NCBI GenBank assembly: GCA_015523445.1
Contig: WAKG01000059.1
Span: 1 to 48,882, forward strand
From: Desulfurococcales archaeon
Lineage (GTDB): Archaea; Thermoproteota; Thermoprotei_A; Sulfolobales; Acidilobaceae
Reading direction: 5' to 3'
DNA: 48,882 bases
Position numbers and translations under genes: made by a program. The stretch's first letter is position 1. Each line of letters begins with the position of its first letter. Below the pieces are notes generated by a model. It was given only the letters and a program-made list of their open reading frames with translations, was not told where the DNA came from and made no database searches. This document shows positions 7,944-16,954 of this stretch, piece by piece.

Positions 7944-8633
7944 GTGGAGCTGGATATACCACAATACCTGAGAGACGCCATGATCGTGTTATTCCTAGCC
8001 TCACTTCCCAGCGTAGCGTGGTTCTTCAGAATGAGGAGGATAATGCTTAACCGGCAGATACTGATTATACGATCCCTCGAGTCAGCCTTCAAGCCTAGAG
8101 ATAAGAGGTATTGGGTCCTAGGATATTTGGTAGGGTTTGCAGCCCGATACTGGATCTACCAGGGACCCCTGGCTAGGGTTAATATCACATATACAGTCCC
8201 CCCATACCACGCCTTCTTCTACATACCCGTAATTATACTTGGGAGGAAGAAGGAGAAGCTGGAGATCGAGTTAGAATCTAGGCACAGGCTTAGGGATGTA
8301 GGGGTTGCCCACATTTATTCTACTGTAATGAGGAGTGTCAGGTTACCGGTTGAGCGCGATATTAGGGATAGGCTTAGGGATGCAATCATCAGCCGGGTAA
8401 AGGTGGCTGGCAGAAAGTATAAGGCTGCATATACTAGCGGGGAGGCCCTGAATAGGGCTATAGAGCTGGTCCAAGACCTATCGGTTATAGGCGAGGTTCA
8501 TAGGGTAACCATAGACTCTAGGTCTAGGAGGATCGCTGCATCCATAACCTTAAAGAGCGTAGATGGCATTGAGGAGTATGTTAAGAGGCTAGTTAAGGAG
8601 TTGGAGGAGCTATCTACTGGTGAGAGGATTTGA
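7944..8633 (+). CDS. membrane-anchored protein of unknown function
   Basis: A 229-residue protein with one N-terminal hydrophobic helix (IVLFLASLPSVAWFF) followed by basic residues and a mostly soluble domain with a second moderately hydrophobic patch (AFFYIPVIILG). The C terminus is charged and helical. I do not recognise the family. The GTG start is set by a GGAGGT ribosome-binding site at 7930-7935, 8 nt upstream. The stop overlaps the TTG start of the next gene (TTGA), so the two unknown membrane proteins are coupled and probably function together. Confidence 0.6.
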   Translation: MELDIPQYLRDAMIVLFLASLPSVAWFFRMRRIMLNRQILIIRSLESAFKPRDKRYWVLGYLVGFAARYWIYQGPLARVNITYTVPPYHAFFYIPVIILGRKKEKLEIELESRHRLRDVGVAHIYSTVMRSVRLPVERDIRDRLRDAIISRVKVAGRKYKAAYTSGEALNRAIELVQDLSVIGEVHRVTIDSRSRRIAASITLKSVDGIEEYVKRLVKELEELSTGERI

Positions 8634-9340
8634 GCCTAAGGGGAGTGGAGACTCTACTTGTAGAGCGTATATTAACAGCTATGGGGCTGGACCCTGTAGA
8701 GCCCCAGAACAGAGGGCCAACAGGGGATCCTATAGTATGGGCCCTGTGGAAGGTCTTAGAGGCTAGGAGAAAGAGTGGCCCAGATAGGAGCCAGGAGGTC
8801 TCCTCAGTCATATCCTGGGCTGTAGGCCTCCTGCCTAGGAAGGAGGTTGAGAAGTCCCTGAGGACGCCATTAATCCCAGTAAGCATGGGATCCACCTCAA
8901 TATTCAGCCTAGCCATACTACTTAGGTCTTATATAACTAAGCCCAGCCTGGAGTCGCTTATGGATATAGCATGGAGTATACGTGCCGAGCTCAATAAACC
9001 ATGTAGCAGTGACCTGACAGCAATGGCTGAGAGAGATAGGCTTGAAAGGCTTATGGCTAAGCTAGGATTGGTTATAGGTATACTCTTCTCCGCGTTCTTC
9101 GTGGCCAGCATCCTGCTCGCATCAAGTATAGCAATAGTCTCTGTGATGATCATTATAATGGGGCTAGTCTGGTATATGGTTAGGTCCTATGGGATGAGGT
9201 ATGCTAGGCTCAACGCTGAGCTCGCATGGGCAGAGTGTAGTATCCAGGATCCCGAGGACCTTGCCAGGCTTATACTGGGCTATGCTCCTATGCAGCTGTT
9301 TGCCGATCTGCTGAGCGATACTGGATCACAGCGCCAGTAG
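8630..9340 (+). CDS. two-helix membrane protein of unknown function
   Basis: A 236-residue protein starting at a TTG that overlaps the previous stop (TTGA). The N-terminal ~140 residues look soluble and helical; residues ~143-185 form two closely spaced membrane helices (LGLVIGILFSAFFVASILLA, VMIIIMGLVWYMV), followed by a cytoplasmic-looking acidic tail. No family is recognised. Its last 53 nt overlap the convergent DUF59-like gene, so at least one C terminus is encoded in sequence used on both strands. The topology is consistent with a small complex with the protein encoded upstream. Confidence 0.55.
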   Translation: MSLRGVETLLVERILTAMGLDPVEPQNRGPTGDPIVWALWKVLEARRKSGPDRSQEVSSVISWAVGLLPRKEVEKSLRTPLIPVSMGSTSIFSLAILLRSYITKPSLESLMDIAWSIRAELNKPCSSDLTAMAERDRLERLMAKLGLVIGILFSAFFVASILLASSIAIVSVMIIIMGLVWYMVRSYGMRYARLNAELAWAECSIQDPEDLARLILGYAPMQLFADLLSDTGSQRQ

Positions 9341-9713
9341 ACCAATCTATGAATACCACCTTGCTAAATCCGGCATCCCTAAGCTTACCCTCAGCATCCT
9401 CCAGTATCCTCCTCCACACCTGCCAATTTATGAAGCGGCAGAAGTTGCACCCAGGATCGCTGCCCGAATAGTCTATAATCACATATATTGTGCTCATGTC
9501 ATAGGATAGCCTAAGCCTCTTCACGGCTCCACTGGTTACTAGGTCATAGTCGTATCCAGGTATGATAACGGTTGTGAGCACCTCCTCTGCCTTTTTCAGG
9601 AGTTCCAGATGCTCCCCTCCACTGGCAATCTGAATATTGGATGGCTGTCTTGCCGACCCTATCTTCTTATATAGGTCGTTGAATAGTATCCTCCTAATCT
9701 TCTCTCCTATCAA
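9288..9713 (-). CDS. DUF59/MIP18-like protein (Fe-S assembly type), tentative
   Basis: A 141-residue protein. The segment EEVLTTVIIPGYDYDLVTSG, then strands around LRLSYD and IYVIIDYSG, the Cys pair GCNFC and a C-terminal strand after a long helix, matches the general plan of DUF59/MIP18 domains, which participate in iron-sulfur or metal-cluster delivery. In typical members the Cys precedes a Pro (CP); here it is CNFC, so the assignment is tentative. It may act as an assembly factor for the many Fe-S proteins of this organism. The 3' end overlaps the convergent membrane protein gene by 53 nt. Confidence 0.5.
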   Translation of the reverse strand: MIGEKIRRILFNDLYKKIGSARQPSNIQIASGGEHLELLKKAEEVLTTVIIPGYDYDLVTSGAVKRLRLSYDMSTIYVIIDYSGSDPGCNFCRFINWQVWRRILEDAEGKLRDAGFSKVVFIDWSTGAVIQYRSADRQTAA

Positions 9714-9831
9714 AACTATCCCCTGTAAAGACCAGATTCTAGCAGGCTAATATCTGTTAGTCAGTGTGCTCTTATTCCCACCATATATACTTTGAAATGT
9801 AAACCGGAGCTTAGCAGTTTAATGATATTGG

Positions 9832-10152
9832 GTGGAGGCAACGGTGCCAATAGCTATTATAAATTATATAAGGGCCAACAGTCCTGATGCCTTTGAGAAG
9901 GTTGTAAACGCTTTCAAGAATAGAGCTGGGCTTGTTGAGGATAGCCCAGGCTTCATGGGACTTCAGGTCCTTGCGAATAGAGAGAGGCTAGAGGTGCTAG
10001 TCATAACAACATGGGAGAGCACGGAGGCCTACGAGGCTTGGGTTAACAGCAAGAGGTTCAAGGAGGCTCACTCGAGGGCAAGGTCCTCAGGCTCTGGATC
10101 GTCCAGTGAGGGCGTGCTCTATGAGGTGGTAGATCACGTCTGTAGGTGTTAG
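9832..10152 (+). CDS. ABM-domain monooxygenase-like protein
   Basis: A 106-residue protein of the antibiotic-biosynthesis-monooxygenase/HmoA ferredoxin-like fold: the N-terminal strand (VPIAIINYI), PDAFEKVVNAF helix, DSPGFMGLQVLANRE, EVLVITTWESTEAYEAWVNS and a final Ser/Gly-rich tail ending VVDHVCRC. The conserved Trp motif TWESxEAYxAW is diagnostic. Family members include heme-degrading monooxygenases and small oxygenases of unknown substrate. Start is GTG 9832 or GTG 9844. A TATA-like ATATATACT lies at about 9783. Its last 4 nt overlap the convergent Hsp20 gene. The CRC at the C terminus is unusual. Confidence 0.75.
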   Translation: MEATVPIAIINYIRANSPDAFEKVVNAFKNRAGLVEDSPGFMGLQVLANRERLEVLVITTWESTEAYEAWVNSKRFKEAHSRARSSGSGSSSEGVLYEVVDHVCRC

Positions 10153-10604
10153 CCTAGTTTCCTAGCCCTTATAATTAGTGTAGATCCCCTCCTCTCCAGC
10201 CTAACTGTGCTCCTGTCTATTCTGAAGGGGAGCCTCACAACTCCGCTATACCTCTCCAGCCTAGACGCCCACTCTATGCCGTGTAATGCCCTTACCACAG
10301 CTTCTCTCGAGACCTTAGCATCGATTCTGATGGAATCCTCCCTAACCTCGACTACTATCGTATCCGGGTTTGACCCTGGGAGGTCCACCACTACCACCAC
10401 ATGGCTACCTCTATCTATGACGGTGTATAGTGGGTCCATGACTCCATCGGTTATGCTGTAGTATCTTGCATCTAGCATTGCCTCCATCTCTCTCATGGAT
10501 TCGGTTAACTCCTCCCACATAATCCTCTCTAGCTCACCCAGCCTGTCTATGGCCCTCCTCATTAGCAGCTCTATCCTACGCCTATCTACATACATATCCG
10601 GCAC
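10149..10604 (-). CDS. hsp20: Hsp20 / alpha-crystallin small heat-shock protein
   Basis: A 151-residue protein with a charged helical N-terminal arm (~60 residues) and a C-terminal alpha-crystallin domain: DPLYTVIDRGSHVVVVVDLPG, IVVEVREDSIRIDAKV, then YSGVVRLPFRIDRSTVRLERRGSTLIIRARK (residues ~119-149). The GVLP-type beta hairpin appears as SGVVRLPF. It acts as an ATP-independent holdase. The usual C-terminal IxI tail is reduced to LIIRARKLG. It lies 14 nt downstream of the PAC2 gene on the same strand, so a proteostasis operon is likely. Confidence 0.82.
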   Translation of the reverse strand: MPDMYVDRRRIELLMRRAIDRLGELERIMWEELTESMREMEAMLDARYYSITDGVMDPLYTVIDRGSHVVVVVDLPGSNPDTIVVEVREDSIRIDAKVSREAVVRALHGIEWASRLERYSGVVRLPFRIDRSTVRLERRGSTLIIRARKLG

Positions 10605-10618
10605 CCCCTAGAATGTGT

Positions 10619-11404
10619 TTATGTATATAGTAGTGGAGCCCTATACTCGTATCCCTTACCCATCTTAGCCATCATACTCCTCGTCTCCTTCATCAACTCC
10701 CTGTACCTCAGCTTTATCATCTCAGCCTCCTTCATAAGCTTCTCCACGCTGATCTCCTTATCCGTGATCTTAGAGACCGCCTCTACGGCCCGGGCCGCCG
10801 CCTCCGGATCAGGTAGATCTATATAGGAGTCTACCATGATCACCATCATGTCCATCCTAGCTCTAGCCGCCTCCTTTAGTATAAGGGCCATTGGGCCCAC
10901 TAGTATACCATCGCTCAGCCTCTTAGCATCACCCCCCAGCTTATCAGCCATGCCCATTGCTGTCCTACCTATAGCTAAGTAATGGATTCCTGGCCTCTCC
11001 ATCTCTATCCTAGCCGGGTTACCCATACCTGTGACTCCCAGTATCGCCCTCACACGCCTTCTCAGGGCCCACTCCACTATTGCCCTTGTCAGTGGGGCCA
11101 TCGCAGGCGGGGGAACCGGCACGTCTGTTATGAGAACAGCTATCCCATCCCCCGTGTAGATCCTCATAGGGTGCTTAGGCTCGCCCTCCTGTACTATTAC
11201 CACTGGCGGGAATGCACTGTAACTATCTATTCCAACCGAGTCCTTCATGCCAAGCTCCCTGATTATGTTGACCGCCGCTATACTCCCCACAAGCCCTACA
11301 TCGGGGAGTGAGACTAGAAGAAGCTCTGGGTCACCTAGCTCCCTGTATTCCCTGAAGATGAACCCGTATATCTCCTCCTCATAGAACGTGTTGAGCATAT
11401 CCAA
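10619..11404 (-). CDS. PAC2-family (proteasome assembly chaperone-like) protein
   Basis: A 261-residue protein of the PAC2/COG2047-COG1938 family: LLLVSLPDVGLVGSIAAVNII near the N terminus, then EPKHPMRIYTGDGIAVLITD, VTGMGNPAR and a long charged C-terminal helix (residues ~200-245). Eukaryotic PAC2 chaperones help build the proteasome; archaeal members (PbaB-like) are ATP-independent chaperone-type proteins. The start is TTG 11404 or, two codons later, ATG 11398. A TATA-like sequence (centred ~11441) lies upstream and is almost symmetric with respect to the divergent MBL gene. Confidence 0.85.
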   Translation of the reverse strand: MDMLNTFYEEEIYGFIFREYRELGDPELLLVSLPDVGLVGSIAAVNIIRELGMKDSVGIDSYSAFPPVVIVQEGEPKHPMRIYTGDGIAVLITDVPVPPPAMAPLTRAIVEWALRRRVRAILGVTGMGNPARIEMERPGIHYLAIGRTAMGMADKLGGDAKRLSDGILVGPMALILKEAARARMDMMVIMVDSYIDLPDPEAAARAVEAVSKITDKEISVEKLMKEAEMIKLRYRELMKETRSMMAKMGKGYEYRAPLLYT

Positions 11405-11458
11405 TCCCCCAGAGCCTTCTCTACTATGTTTCTCCCACTAATTTATACACGTGGAGAG

Positions 11459-11465
11459 TATAAAT
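11459..11465 (+). promoter_or_regulatory. TATA box of the MBL hydrolase gene
   Basis: TATAAAT, centred 28 nt before the GTG at 11490, indicates a leaderless start there and argues against the upstream in-frame GTG at 11451. A second, nearly palindromic element at 11438-11447 points both ways and suits the divergent PAC2 gene. Confidence 0.5.
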
Positions 11466-11489
11466 CTAAGCTGCGTACGATACAACACG

Positions 11490-12422
11490 GTGGCGTGTAT
11501 GACTAGCGCTAGACTGTTACTAGGGCCTAATGGGGGGAGATTCCCCTTCTCTAACTGCATCCTCATAGAGAATGGCTCAACAGTGATCCTAGTAGATACT
11601 GGCTGCTCCCATGATACCATAGCTAGGATCAGGGGCAAGGTCACCCACGTAGTCTTGACCCACCACCATCCCGATCACATATCAGGATACAGCCTACTCC
11701 AAGACAAGCCCACATACTCACCCATCCAAGAGAAGCCATACGTGACACTGGAGGATCTGGGCAAGAGGTACGCTACAACACATTACAGGGAGTGGATGAT
11801 GATGGCAACCACCCTCATGGGCGTAAAGGTAGTTCCCAGGGCCAGCGAATACTATAGGCCCGGAGAGGATGTATGTATTAGAGGTACATGCATAAAGACA
11901 ATTCCAGCACCAGGCCACCTGCTCAGCCACACCCTAATAGAGCCCGATGCAAAATGGCTACATATAACTGATATCGACCTAACAGGCTTCGGACCATGGT
12001 ATGCTAACCCCGAGGCTAATCCACTCCAATTCCTTGCAGACATAGAGAAGGCCTACCATTATGAAGCCAAATGCTACACTACAAGCCACAAGCCAGACAA
12101 GTACTGCGGAGATGAAGCTAGGGAAAGACTGAGGCGGTATGCACTACGCCTAGTAGAGAGCCTAGAGACCATATATAACGCCTTGCCAGCCAACGATTAT
12201 ACTGATGAATGGAACCTCACCGGCAAGGGACTCCTTTATAGAAGATATCTGCCTGGGGCGGAAGACATCATGAGATACTTCGAGGCCGCGCTAATAAGAA
12301 AGCTACTACCTATACTCCATACCCTAGGCTGCGCCGAGCCCGGGCTAATGGGGTACCGCCGCCGGGGCGAGTGCAGCAGTCTTTCCAGGCTACGTGACGG
12401 GATATTATCTAGACTATCGTAG
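11490..12422 (+). CDS. metallo-beta-lactamase-fold hydrolase
   Basis: MBL-fold protein of about 310 residues with the metal-binding motif THHHPDH, the strand GSTVILVDTGCS before it, a downstream AxGH (PAPGHLLSHTL), Asp in HITDIDLTGFG and a late His (TTSHKPD). All canonical ligands for a binuclear Zn site are visible. Substrate unknown; the overall form resembles glyoxalase-II-like hydrolases. The C-terminal ~100 residues are helical and include two Cys pairs. I place the start at GTG 11490, with ATG 11499 the next choice, because a TATA box sits 28 nt upstream. The frame is open back to 11451. Confidence 0.8.
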   Translation: MACMTSARLLLGPNGGRFPFSNCILIENGSTVILVDTGCSHDTIARIRGKVTHVVLTHHHPDHISGYSLLQDKPTYSPIQEKPYVTLEDLGKRYATTHYREWMMMATTLMGVKVVPRASEYYRPGEDVCIRGTCIKTIPAPGHLLSHTLIEPDAKWLHITDIDLTGFGPWYANPEANPLQFLADIEKAYHYEAKCYTTSHKPDKYCGDEARERLRRYALRLVESLETIYNALPANDYTDEWNLTGKGLLYRRYLPGAEDIMRYFEAALIRKLLPILHTLGCAEPGLMGYRRRGECSSLSRLRDGILSRLS

Positions 12423-12433
12423 CCTAGGCTGAA

Positions 12434-13081
12434 TTACATGTATAGCATGCCCTTCCTTCCCTCCCCCATCAATGTGTCAATAATCTTCTCCGCTTCCTCC
12501 CTGGACATCCCGGCTTTCTCCACTAGGAACCTGGTTAGCTGCTCCCTCGTCCATCCACTCTGCATATAGTTGCTAAGGAGTATGGCTAGGTTTCTCCAGA
12601 GCTCCATGTTCAGGGTTTCCTCCATGCCCAGCTCCTTGTAGAGGTGTAGCACGCCAGCTAGCAGCATTGCTAGGGAGTCGTTGAACTCCTCCTTGGTGAG
12701 CCCCCTGAGATTGAGGTCCACTGCTACTGCTATATTCAGGTCGTCCCCGTAGAGGTATGACTTCACCACGGGCATCCTAGATATGCTCAGGAGTTTCCTG
12801 TAGACCCGCTCTCTATCCTTCAAATCCATGCTAATAGTGTCTATAGGAGTCTCCACAACCATCCTAGCAAGATTAAGCTTATCACCCATCTCCTCTACCT
12901 GGAATCCAATTATGATTACCCTTATCGGCAGATCTGGGAATATAGCGGTTATCTGCTCAAGACCGCTCTCACCCCTCTTCTCACCTGTTATAACCCACTT
13001 AACATCGACTATAGTTGAGGGATCATCCACCCCCTCACGTAGCCAGTCCCTGAGGACTTCAAGGCTAACCATGCCAGCCAT
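12434..13081 (-). CDS. conserved-looking hypothetical protein
   Basis: A 215-residue soluble protein. The first ~120 residues alternate strands and helices (IVDVKWVITGEK, ITAIFPDLPIRVIIIGFQVE, NIAVAVDLNLRGLTKEEFNDS) in a way that recalls YbjN/secretion-chaperone-like folds, in which a single domain binds partner proteins. The C terminus is helical, with WTREQLTRFLVEKAGMSREEAEKIIDTL resembling a short helical bundle. No catalytic motif is visible. It converges with the MBL gene, leaving 11 nt between the two stops. Function unknown. Confidence 0.6.
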   Translation of the reverse strand: MAGMVSLEVLRDWLREGVDDPSTIVDVKWVITGEKRGESGLEQITAIFPDLPIRVIIIGFQVEEMGDKLNLARMVVETPIDTISMDLKDRERVYRKLLSISRMPVVKSYLYGDDLNIAVAVDLNLRGLTKEEFNDSLAMLLAGVLHLYKELGMEETLNMELWRNLAILLSNYMQSGWTREQLTRFLVEKAGMSREEAEKIIDTLMGEGRKGMLYM

Positions 13082-13287
13082 AGCATGCCACCATCACTCC
13101 GACCATGCTAGGCTCCTAGCCATACCATAATATTATAATATGCCTGCCCGGGATATTAGCCTTACACAAGACCTCCTACAAGCACCATCTAGGAGCACGG
13201 CCTATCCACTTGTAAGCGCGGAATCTTTATTACCCCCTTAAGCCTGGGCTTCAGTATAGCATCCCTCTAGTGTCTGGGTGTTTGTAT

Positions 13288-14991
13288 ATGAGGATAAGGA
13301 GTGCCCAGAGCAAGACTCTTATCGGCGTCGCTATCATCGTCATAGTGATACTTGCCGCAGCTGCCTTCATGATGAGAGGCGGCGAAGAGGCTCCAGCTAC
13401 ACCCACACAGACTGAAGCCACCCAAACTGAGGCGACTCAAGTCCCGAGGGAGGCGGTAACCGAGACTAAGACCGGAGAGGAAACACAGGCAACTACACCA
13501 GCACAGACACCCAAGGAAACTCAGACTCAGGCTCCGGCCGAGAAGGTTGTTGTTGTAGGAACTACCGATAAGATAACTGAGCTAGACCCTGCCAACGCCT
13601 ATGACTTCTTCACGTGGGAGGTCCTAAGCAACGTCATGGCCGGCCTGGTTACCTACGACCCCGACACTGGCGAGATAGTGGGAGATCTAGCCACAGAGTG
13701 GAAGGCGGAGGAAAACGGTAAGGTGTGGATATTCAAGCTTAGGACAGATGCTAAATTCGCTGATGGTACACCGTGCACTGCCAATGACGTGGTGAGGAGC
13801 ATAGAGAGGGTGATGCAGATACAGGGAGACCCATCATGGCTAGTCACAGAGTTTGTGGAGAAGGTTGAGGCGGTAGACGACTATACCGTCAAGTTCACGC
13901 TGAAGCAGCCCACAGGCTACTTCCTATCCGTGGTAGCAACTGTACCGTACTTCCCCGTGCACCCTGACTACCCACAGGATAAGATAGTGGCAGATGCAAC
14001 CTGGGGTGGCTGCGGCCCGTACATGATAAAGGAGTGGGTCAGAGACCAGAAGCTGGTGCTAGTGCCTAACCCATACTACTATGGAGAGAAGCCTAAGAAC
14101 GACATGGTGATAATAAGGTTCTTCTCCGATGCCAACTCAATGAGGCTAGCACTAGAGAACGGCGAGATAGATGTAGCCTGGAGGACCTTAACCCCGCAAG
14201 ACATAACTAACTTGGAGCAGAAGGGCTACAATGTGATAGAGGTTCCTGGACTCTTCATAAGGTATGTCGTTGTAAAGACTGATGCAGGACCTACCAGTGA
14301 CAAGCTGGTGAGGCAAGCACTAGCTGCTGCAATTGACAGACAAGAGATCGCGGTTAGGGTATTCAAGGGCACCGTGGAGCCACTCTACAGTATGGTTCCT
14401 GCAGGCATGTGGAGCCACATAGAGGCGTTTAAGACCATGTATGGAGACGGCAACCTAGAGCTAGCAAAACAGCTACTAGCTCAAGCTGGCTATAGCGAAG
14501 ACAATAAGCTCAAGGTAGAGCTATGGTATACTCCCACCCACTATGGAGATACTGAGGATGAGCTTGCCGCCGTGCTAAAGGAGCAGTGGGAGAGGACTGG
14601 TATGATAGAGGTTGAGATCAAGAGCAGCGAGTGGGCCCAGTATGTGAAGCAGCTAGGAGACGGTCAATTCATGCTAAGCCTATTAGGCTGGTACCCAGAC
14701 TACCTGGATCCCGACAACTATCTAACTCCATTCCTCAAGTCAACAGCCAATGGTTGGACGGGGACTGGCTACGCCAACCCGACAGTAGACGACCTGCTGA
14801 CCAAGGCCCAGGTCGCTACTGACCAGGCGGAAAGAGAGAAGTACTATGTAGAGGTCCAGCAGATCCTAGCAGAGGATGCACCCTTCATACCACTGATACA
14901 GGGCAAGCTCTACATAGTAACCCAGCCTGACTTCAAAGGGCTCAAGGTAAGCCCCCTCATGTTCCTAATATACTCAAGCCTAGAACCCTAG
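13288..14991 (+). CDS. ABC transporter substrate-binding protein, family 5
   Basis: A 567-residue extracytoplasmic solute-binding protein of the peptide/nickel/opine (SBP_bac_5) family. An N-terminal membrane helix (VAIIVIVILAAAAFMM) is followed by a ~50-residue Thr/Gln/Glu/Pro-rich stalk, as in other archaeal anchored binding proteins that are O-glycosylated. The binding domain begins near VVVVGTTDKITELDPANAYD and carries the family block FKLRTDAKFADGTPCTANDV. The start is ATG 13288, preceded by GGGTG; GTG 13270 would add six residues. It leads the transporter cluster that continues at 15934; the phosphorylase gene lies between. The substrate may be a nucleoside rather than a peptide (inference). 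Confidence 0.88.
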   Translation: MRIRSAQSKTLIGVAIIVIVILAAAAFMMRGGEEAPATPTQTEATQTEATQVPREAVTETKTGEETQATTPAQTPKETQTQAPAEKVVVVGTTDKITELDPANAYDFFTWEVLSNVMAGLVTYDPDTGEIVGDLATEWKAEENGKVWIFKLRTDAKFADGTPCTANDVVRSIERVMQIQGDPSWLVTEFVEKVEAVDDYTVKFTLKQPTGYFLSVVATVPYFPVHPDYPQDKIVADATWGGCGPYMIKEWVRDQKLVLVPNPYYYGEKPKNDMVIIRFFSDANSMRLALENGEIDVAWRTLTPQDITNLEQKGYNVIEVPGLFIRYVVVKTDAGPTSDKLVRQALAAAIDRQEIAVRVFKGTVEPLYSMVPAGMWSHIEAFKTMYGDGNLELAKQLLAQAGYSEDNKLKVELWYTPTHYGDTEDELAAVLKEQWERTGMIEVEIKSSEWAQYVKQLGDGQFMLSLLGWYPDYLDPDNYLTPFLKSTANGWTGTGYANPTVDDLLTKAQVATDQAEREKYYVEVQQILAEDAPFIPLIQGKLYIVTQPDFKGLKVSPLMFLIYSSLEP

Positions 14992-15156
14992 CATAGGAGG
15001 CTATCACCCTCAAAACTTAAATCCTACCTTTTTAAACACCCTTTCATCCAAACAATAATATGCTTATTAAAGGGTTGTAGCCTTAAGGACACTACACAAT
15101 ATTAAAGCTGATATTACTAACCATGCTCCAAGATAGGCAAGCTGGGGTGCTAGGAA

Positions 15157-15891
15157 GTGCCCATACATATCCACGCGGAGCCCGGAAGCATTGCCCCCCT
15201 CATAGTAGCCGTGGGAGATCCAGGCAGAGCCCAGCTACTATCAGAATCCCTGCTAAATGACGCCAAGGTTGTTAATAAAAACAGGGGATACCTAGTATAT
15301 ACAGGCTCCTACAAGGATGTTGATGTTACTGTAGCAACCCATGGTGTCGGTGGGCCTAGCGCCCTTATAGTGCTGGAGGAGTTGGCCAAGCTAGGGGCTA
15401 GATATGTTATTAGACTAGGAACAACTGGAGCCCTCAGAAGGGGGATGAGGATAGGTGACCTTGTGGTGGCAGCCTCAGCTGGATGCAACTATGGCGGGGC
15501 TGGACTGGGCCAATACTACCCTGGTATATGCCCACCACTAGCCCCCGATCCCCTGCTAACCTCTATACTTTATGAGGAGGCTAGCTCTAGGGCTAGGACC
15601 TTTATTGGGCCTGTTTTCAGTAGCGACGCCTTCTACGCGGAGGACAAAGATTTCGCCGCTAGGATAAGCTCGATGGGGTTTATAGCTGTAGAGATGGAGG
15701 TGGCTTCACTCTATGCACTATCATGGCTTAGAGGCTTCAAGGCGGCATCTCTACTCATGATATCCAACAGTCTAGTGGAGGACCTAGGCTATGCTGGGGG
15801 AGACCAGCTTAGGGATACCGTGATTAAGGCTGGAGAAGCAGCGCTAGAGTCCCTTACCCGCATATCCGATATTGGCTCCCAACCTTTATAG
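15157..15891 (+). CDS. purine nucleoside/uridine phosphorylase
   Basis: A 244-residue nucleoside phosphorylase-I family enzyme of the trimeric/hexameric PNP-UDP class, cleaving nucleosides with phosphate to base and ribose-1-phosphate. Motifs: VAVGDPGRA (phosphate loop), ATHGVGGPSA, IRLGTTGAL and the substrate-binding EMEVASLYAL near residue 180. The length is typical. GTG start; TATA-like elements lie between 15030 and 15110. It is inserted between the binding-protein gene and permease genes of an ABC importer, all on the plus strand, which suggests that imported nucleosides are split here. Adenosine, guanosine or uridine preference cannot be settled by eye. Confidence 0.88.
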   Translation: MPIHIHAEPGSIAPLIVAVGDPGRAQLLSESLLNDAKVVNKNRGYLVYTGSYKDVDVTVATHGVGGPSALIVLEELAKLGARYVIRLGTTGALRRGMRIGDLVVAASAGCNYGGAGLGQYYPGICPPLAPDPLLTSILYEEASSRARTFIGPVFSSDAFYAEDKDFAARISSMGFIAVEMEVASLYALSWLRGFKAASLLMISNSLVEDLGYAGGDQLRDTVIKAGEAALESLTRISDIGSQPL

Positions 15892-15933
15892 ACCCCAGTT
15901 CTCCCGGGGTCTATGGGTTGTCGAGGGATTGGG

Positions 15934-16947
15934 ATGGCCGGGCTAGCTCGTTATCTCCTAATTAGGGCCCTCCTAATAATTCCAACAGTCCTCATATTGT
16001 ACACTCTGGTATTCGTGATTATGAGAGTCATACCGGGCGATCCTGTACAGGCAGCACTGGGAACCAGGTATATACCGCCTGAGCAGCTGGAGCTCCTTAG
16101 AGAAAGGCATGGCCTCAACGACCCCTTATACGTCCAGTACTTCAAGTACCTTGCCGGGGTTGTTAGGTTCGACTTTGGCGAGAGTCTCGTGATAGAGGGT
16201 AGGAGGATTGCAGATGATATAAAGGAAAGGTTCCCCGCCACTCTGGAGTTGACTATTGCTAGTTTTATAGTCAGTGTAGGGATAGGCCTGGCTACAGGTA
16301 TACTGGCAGCCGTAAAGAGGGGTTCTAAGCTAGATACAACTATGAGGGTATATAGTATAGTGGCTTACACTCTCTTTATACCATGGCTAGGAAGCATGCT
16401 GATCATGGTCTTCTCCCTGTGGCTTGGCCTCCTACCAACCCATGGCAGATTAGACCCTAGGATAAGCCTAGACCACAAGACCGGGCTATATGTTCTGGAC
16501 TCGATACTAGCCCAGAACTGGGTTGCACTGAAGGATGCACTAGCCCATCTTATTCTACCTTCGCTAACACTAGGTATAGTGCTGAGTGGAGCCTATACTA
16601 GGCTTGTTAGAGCTAATCTGAGCGACGCACTTGTATCCGACTTCGTTAGGGCCTATAGGGCGAGGGGCGTCAGTGAGAGGCGTATACTCCTGCATGCCCT
16701 AAGGAACTCACTGATACCTGTTGTAACCATGATGGGCCTCCAGATGGCGATCCTGCTGGGGGGAGCCGTATTGACGGAGACAACATTCAGCTGGCCCGGC
16801 ATGGGGAGCTACCTGCTAGAGAAGGTTGAGGCTAGGGATTATACTGCAGTTCAGGGTGTCGTGGTATTCTTCTCCTTCATGGTTGGCCTCATCAGCCTAG
16901 TGGTGGACGCAATCTACGCCCTAATCGACCCCAGGATCAGGTATTAG
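15934..16947 (+). CDS. ABC transporter permease (DppB/OppB type)
   Basis: Integral membrane permease of about 337 residues and six predicted helices, beginning MAGLARYLLIRALLIIPTVL as typical for DppB proteins. It shows the family N-terminal block (VFVIMRVIPGDPVQAALG) and the EAA-loop YRARGVSERRILLHALRNSL that contacts the ATPases. ATG 15934 is preferred over the in-frame ATG 15913 because it fits the family N terminus and has a purine-rich GAGGGA upstream. It is followed by the second permease after 7 nt. Confidence 0.9.
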   Translation: MAGLARYLLIRALLIIPTVLILYTLVFVIMRVIPGDPVQAALGTRYIPPEQLELLRERHGLNDPLYVQYFKYLAGVVRFDFGESLVIEGRRIADDIKERFPATLELTIASFIVSVGIGLATGILAAVKRGSKLDTTMRVYSIVAYTLFIPWLGSMLIMVFSLWLGLLPTHGRLDPRISLDHKTGLYVLDSILAQNWVALKDALAHLILPSLTLGIVLSGAYTRLVRANLSDALVSDFVRAYRARGVSERRILLHALRNSLIPVVTMMGLQMAILLGGAVLTETTFSWPGMGSYLLEKVEARDYTAVQGVVVFFSFMVGLISLVVDAIYALIDPRIRY

Positions 16948-16954
16948 GGGTGAG

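Noticed and set aside
11451-11489. GTG start for the MBL hydrolase at 11451
   Set aside because: A TATA box lies inside this segment at the leaderless distance from GTG 11490.
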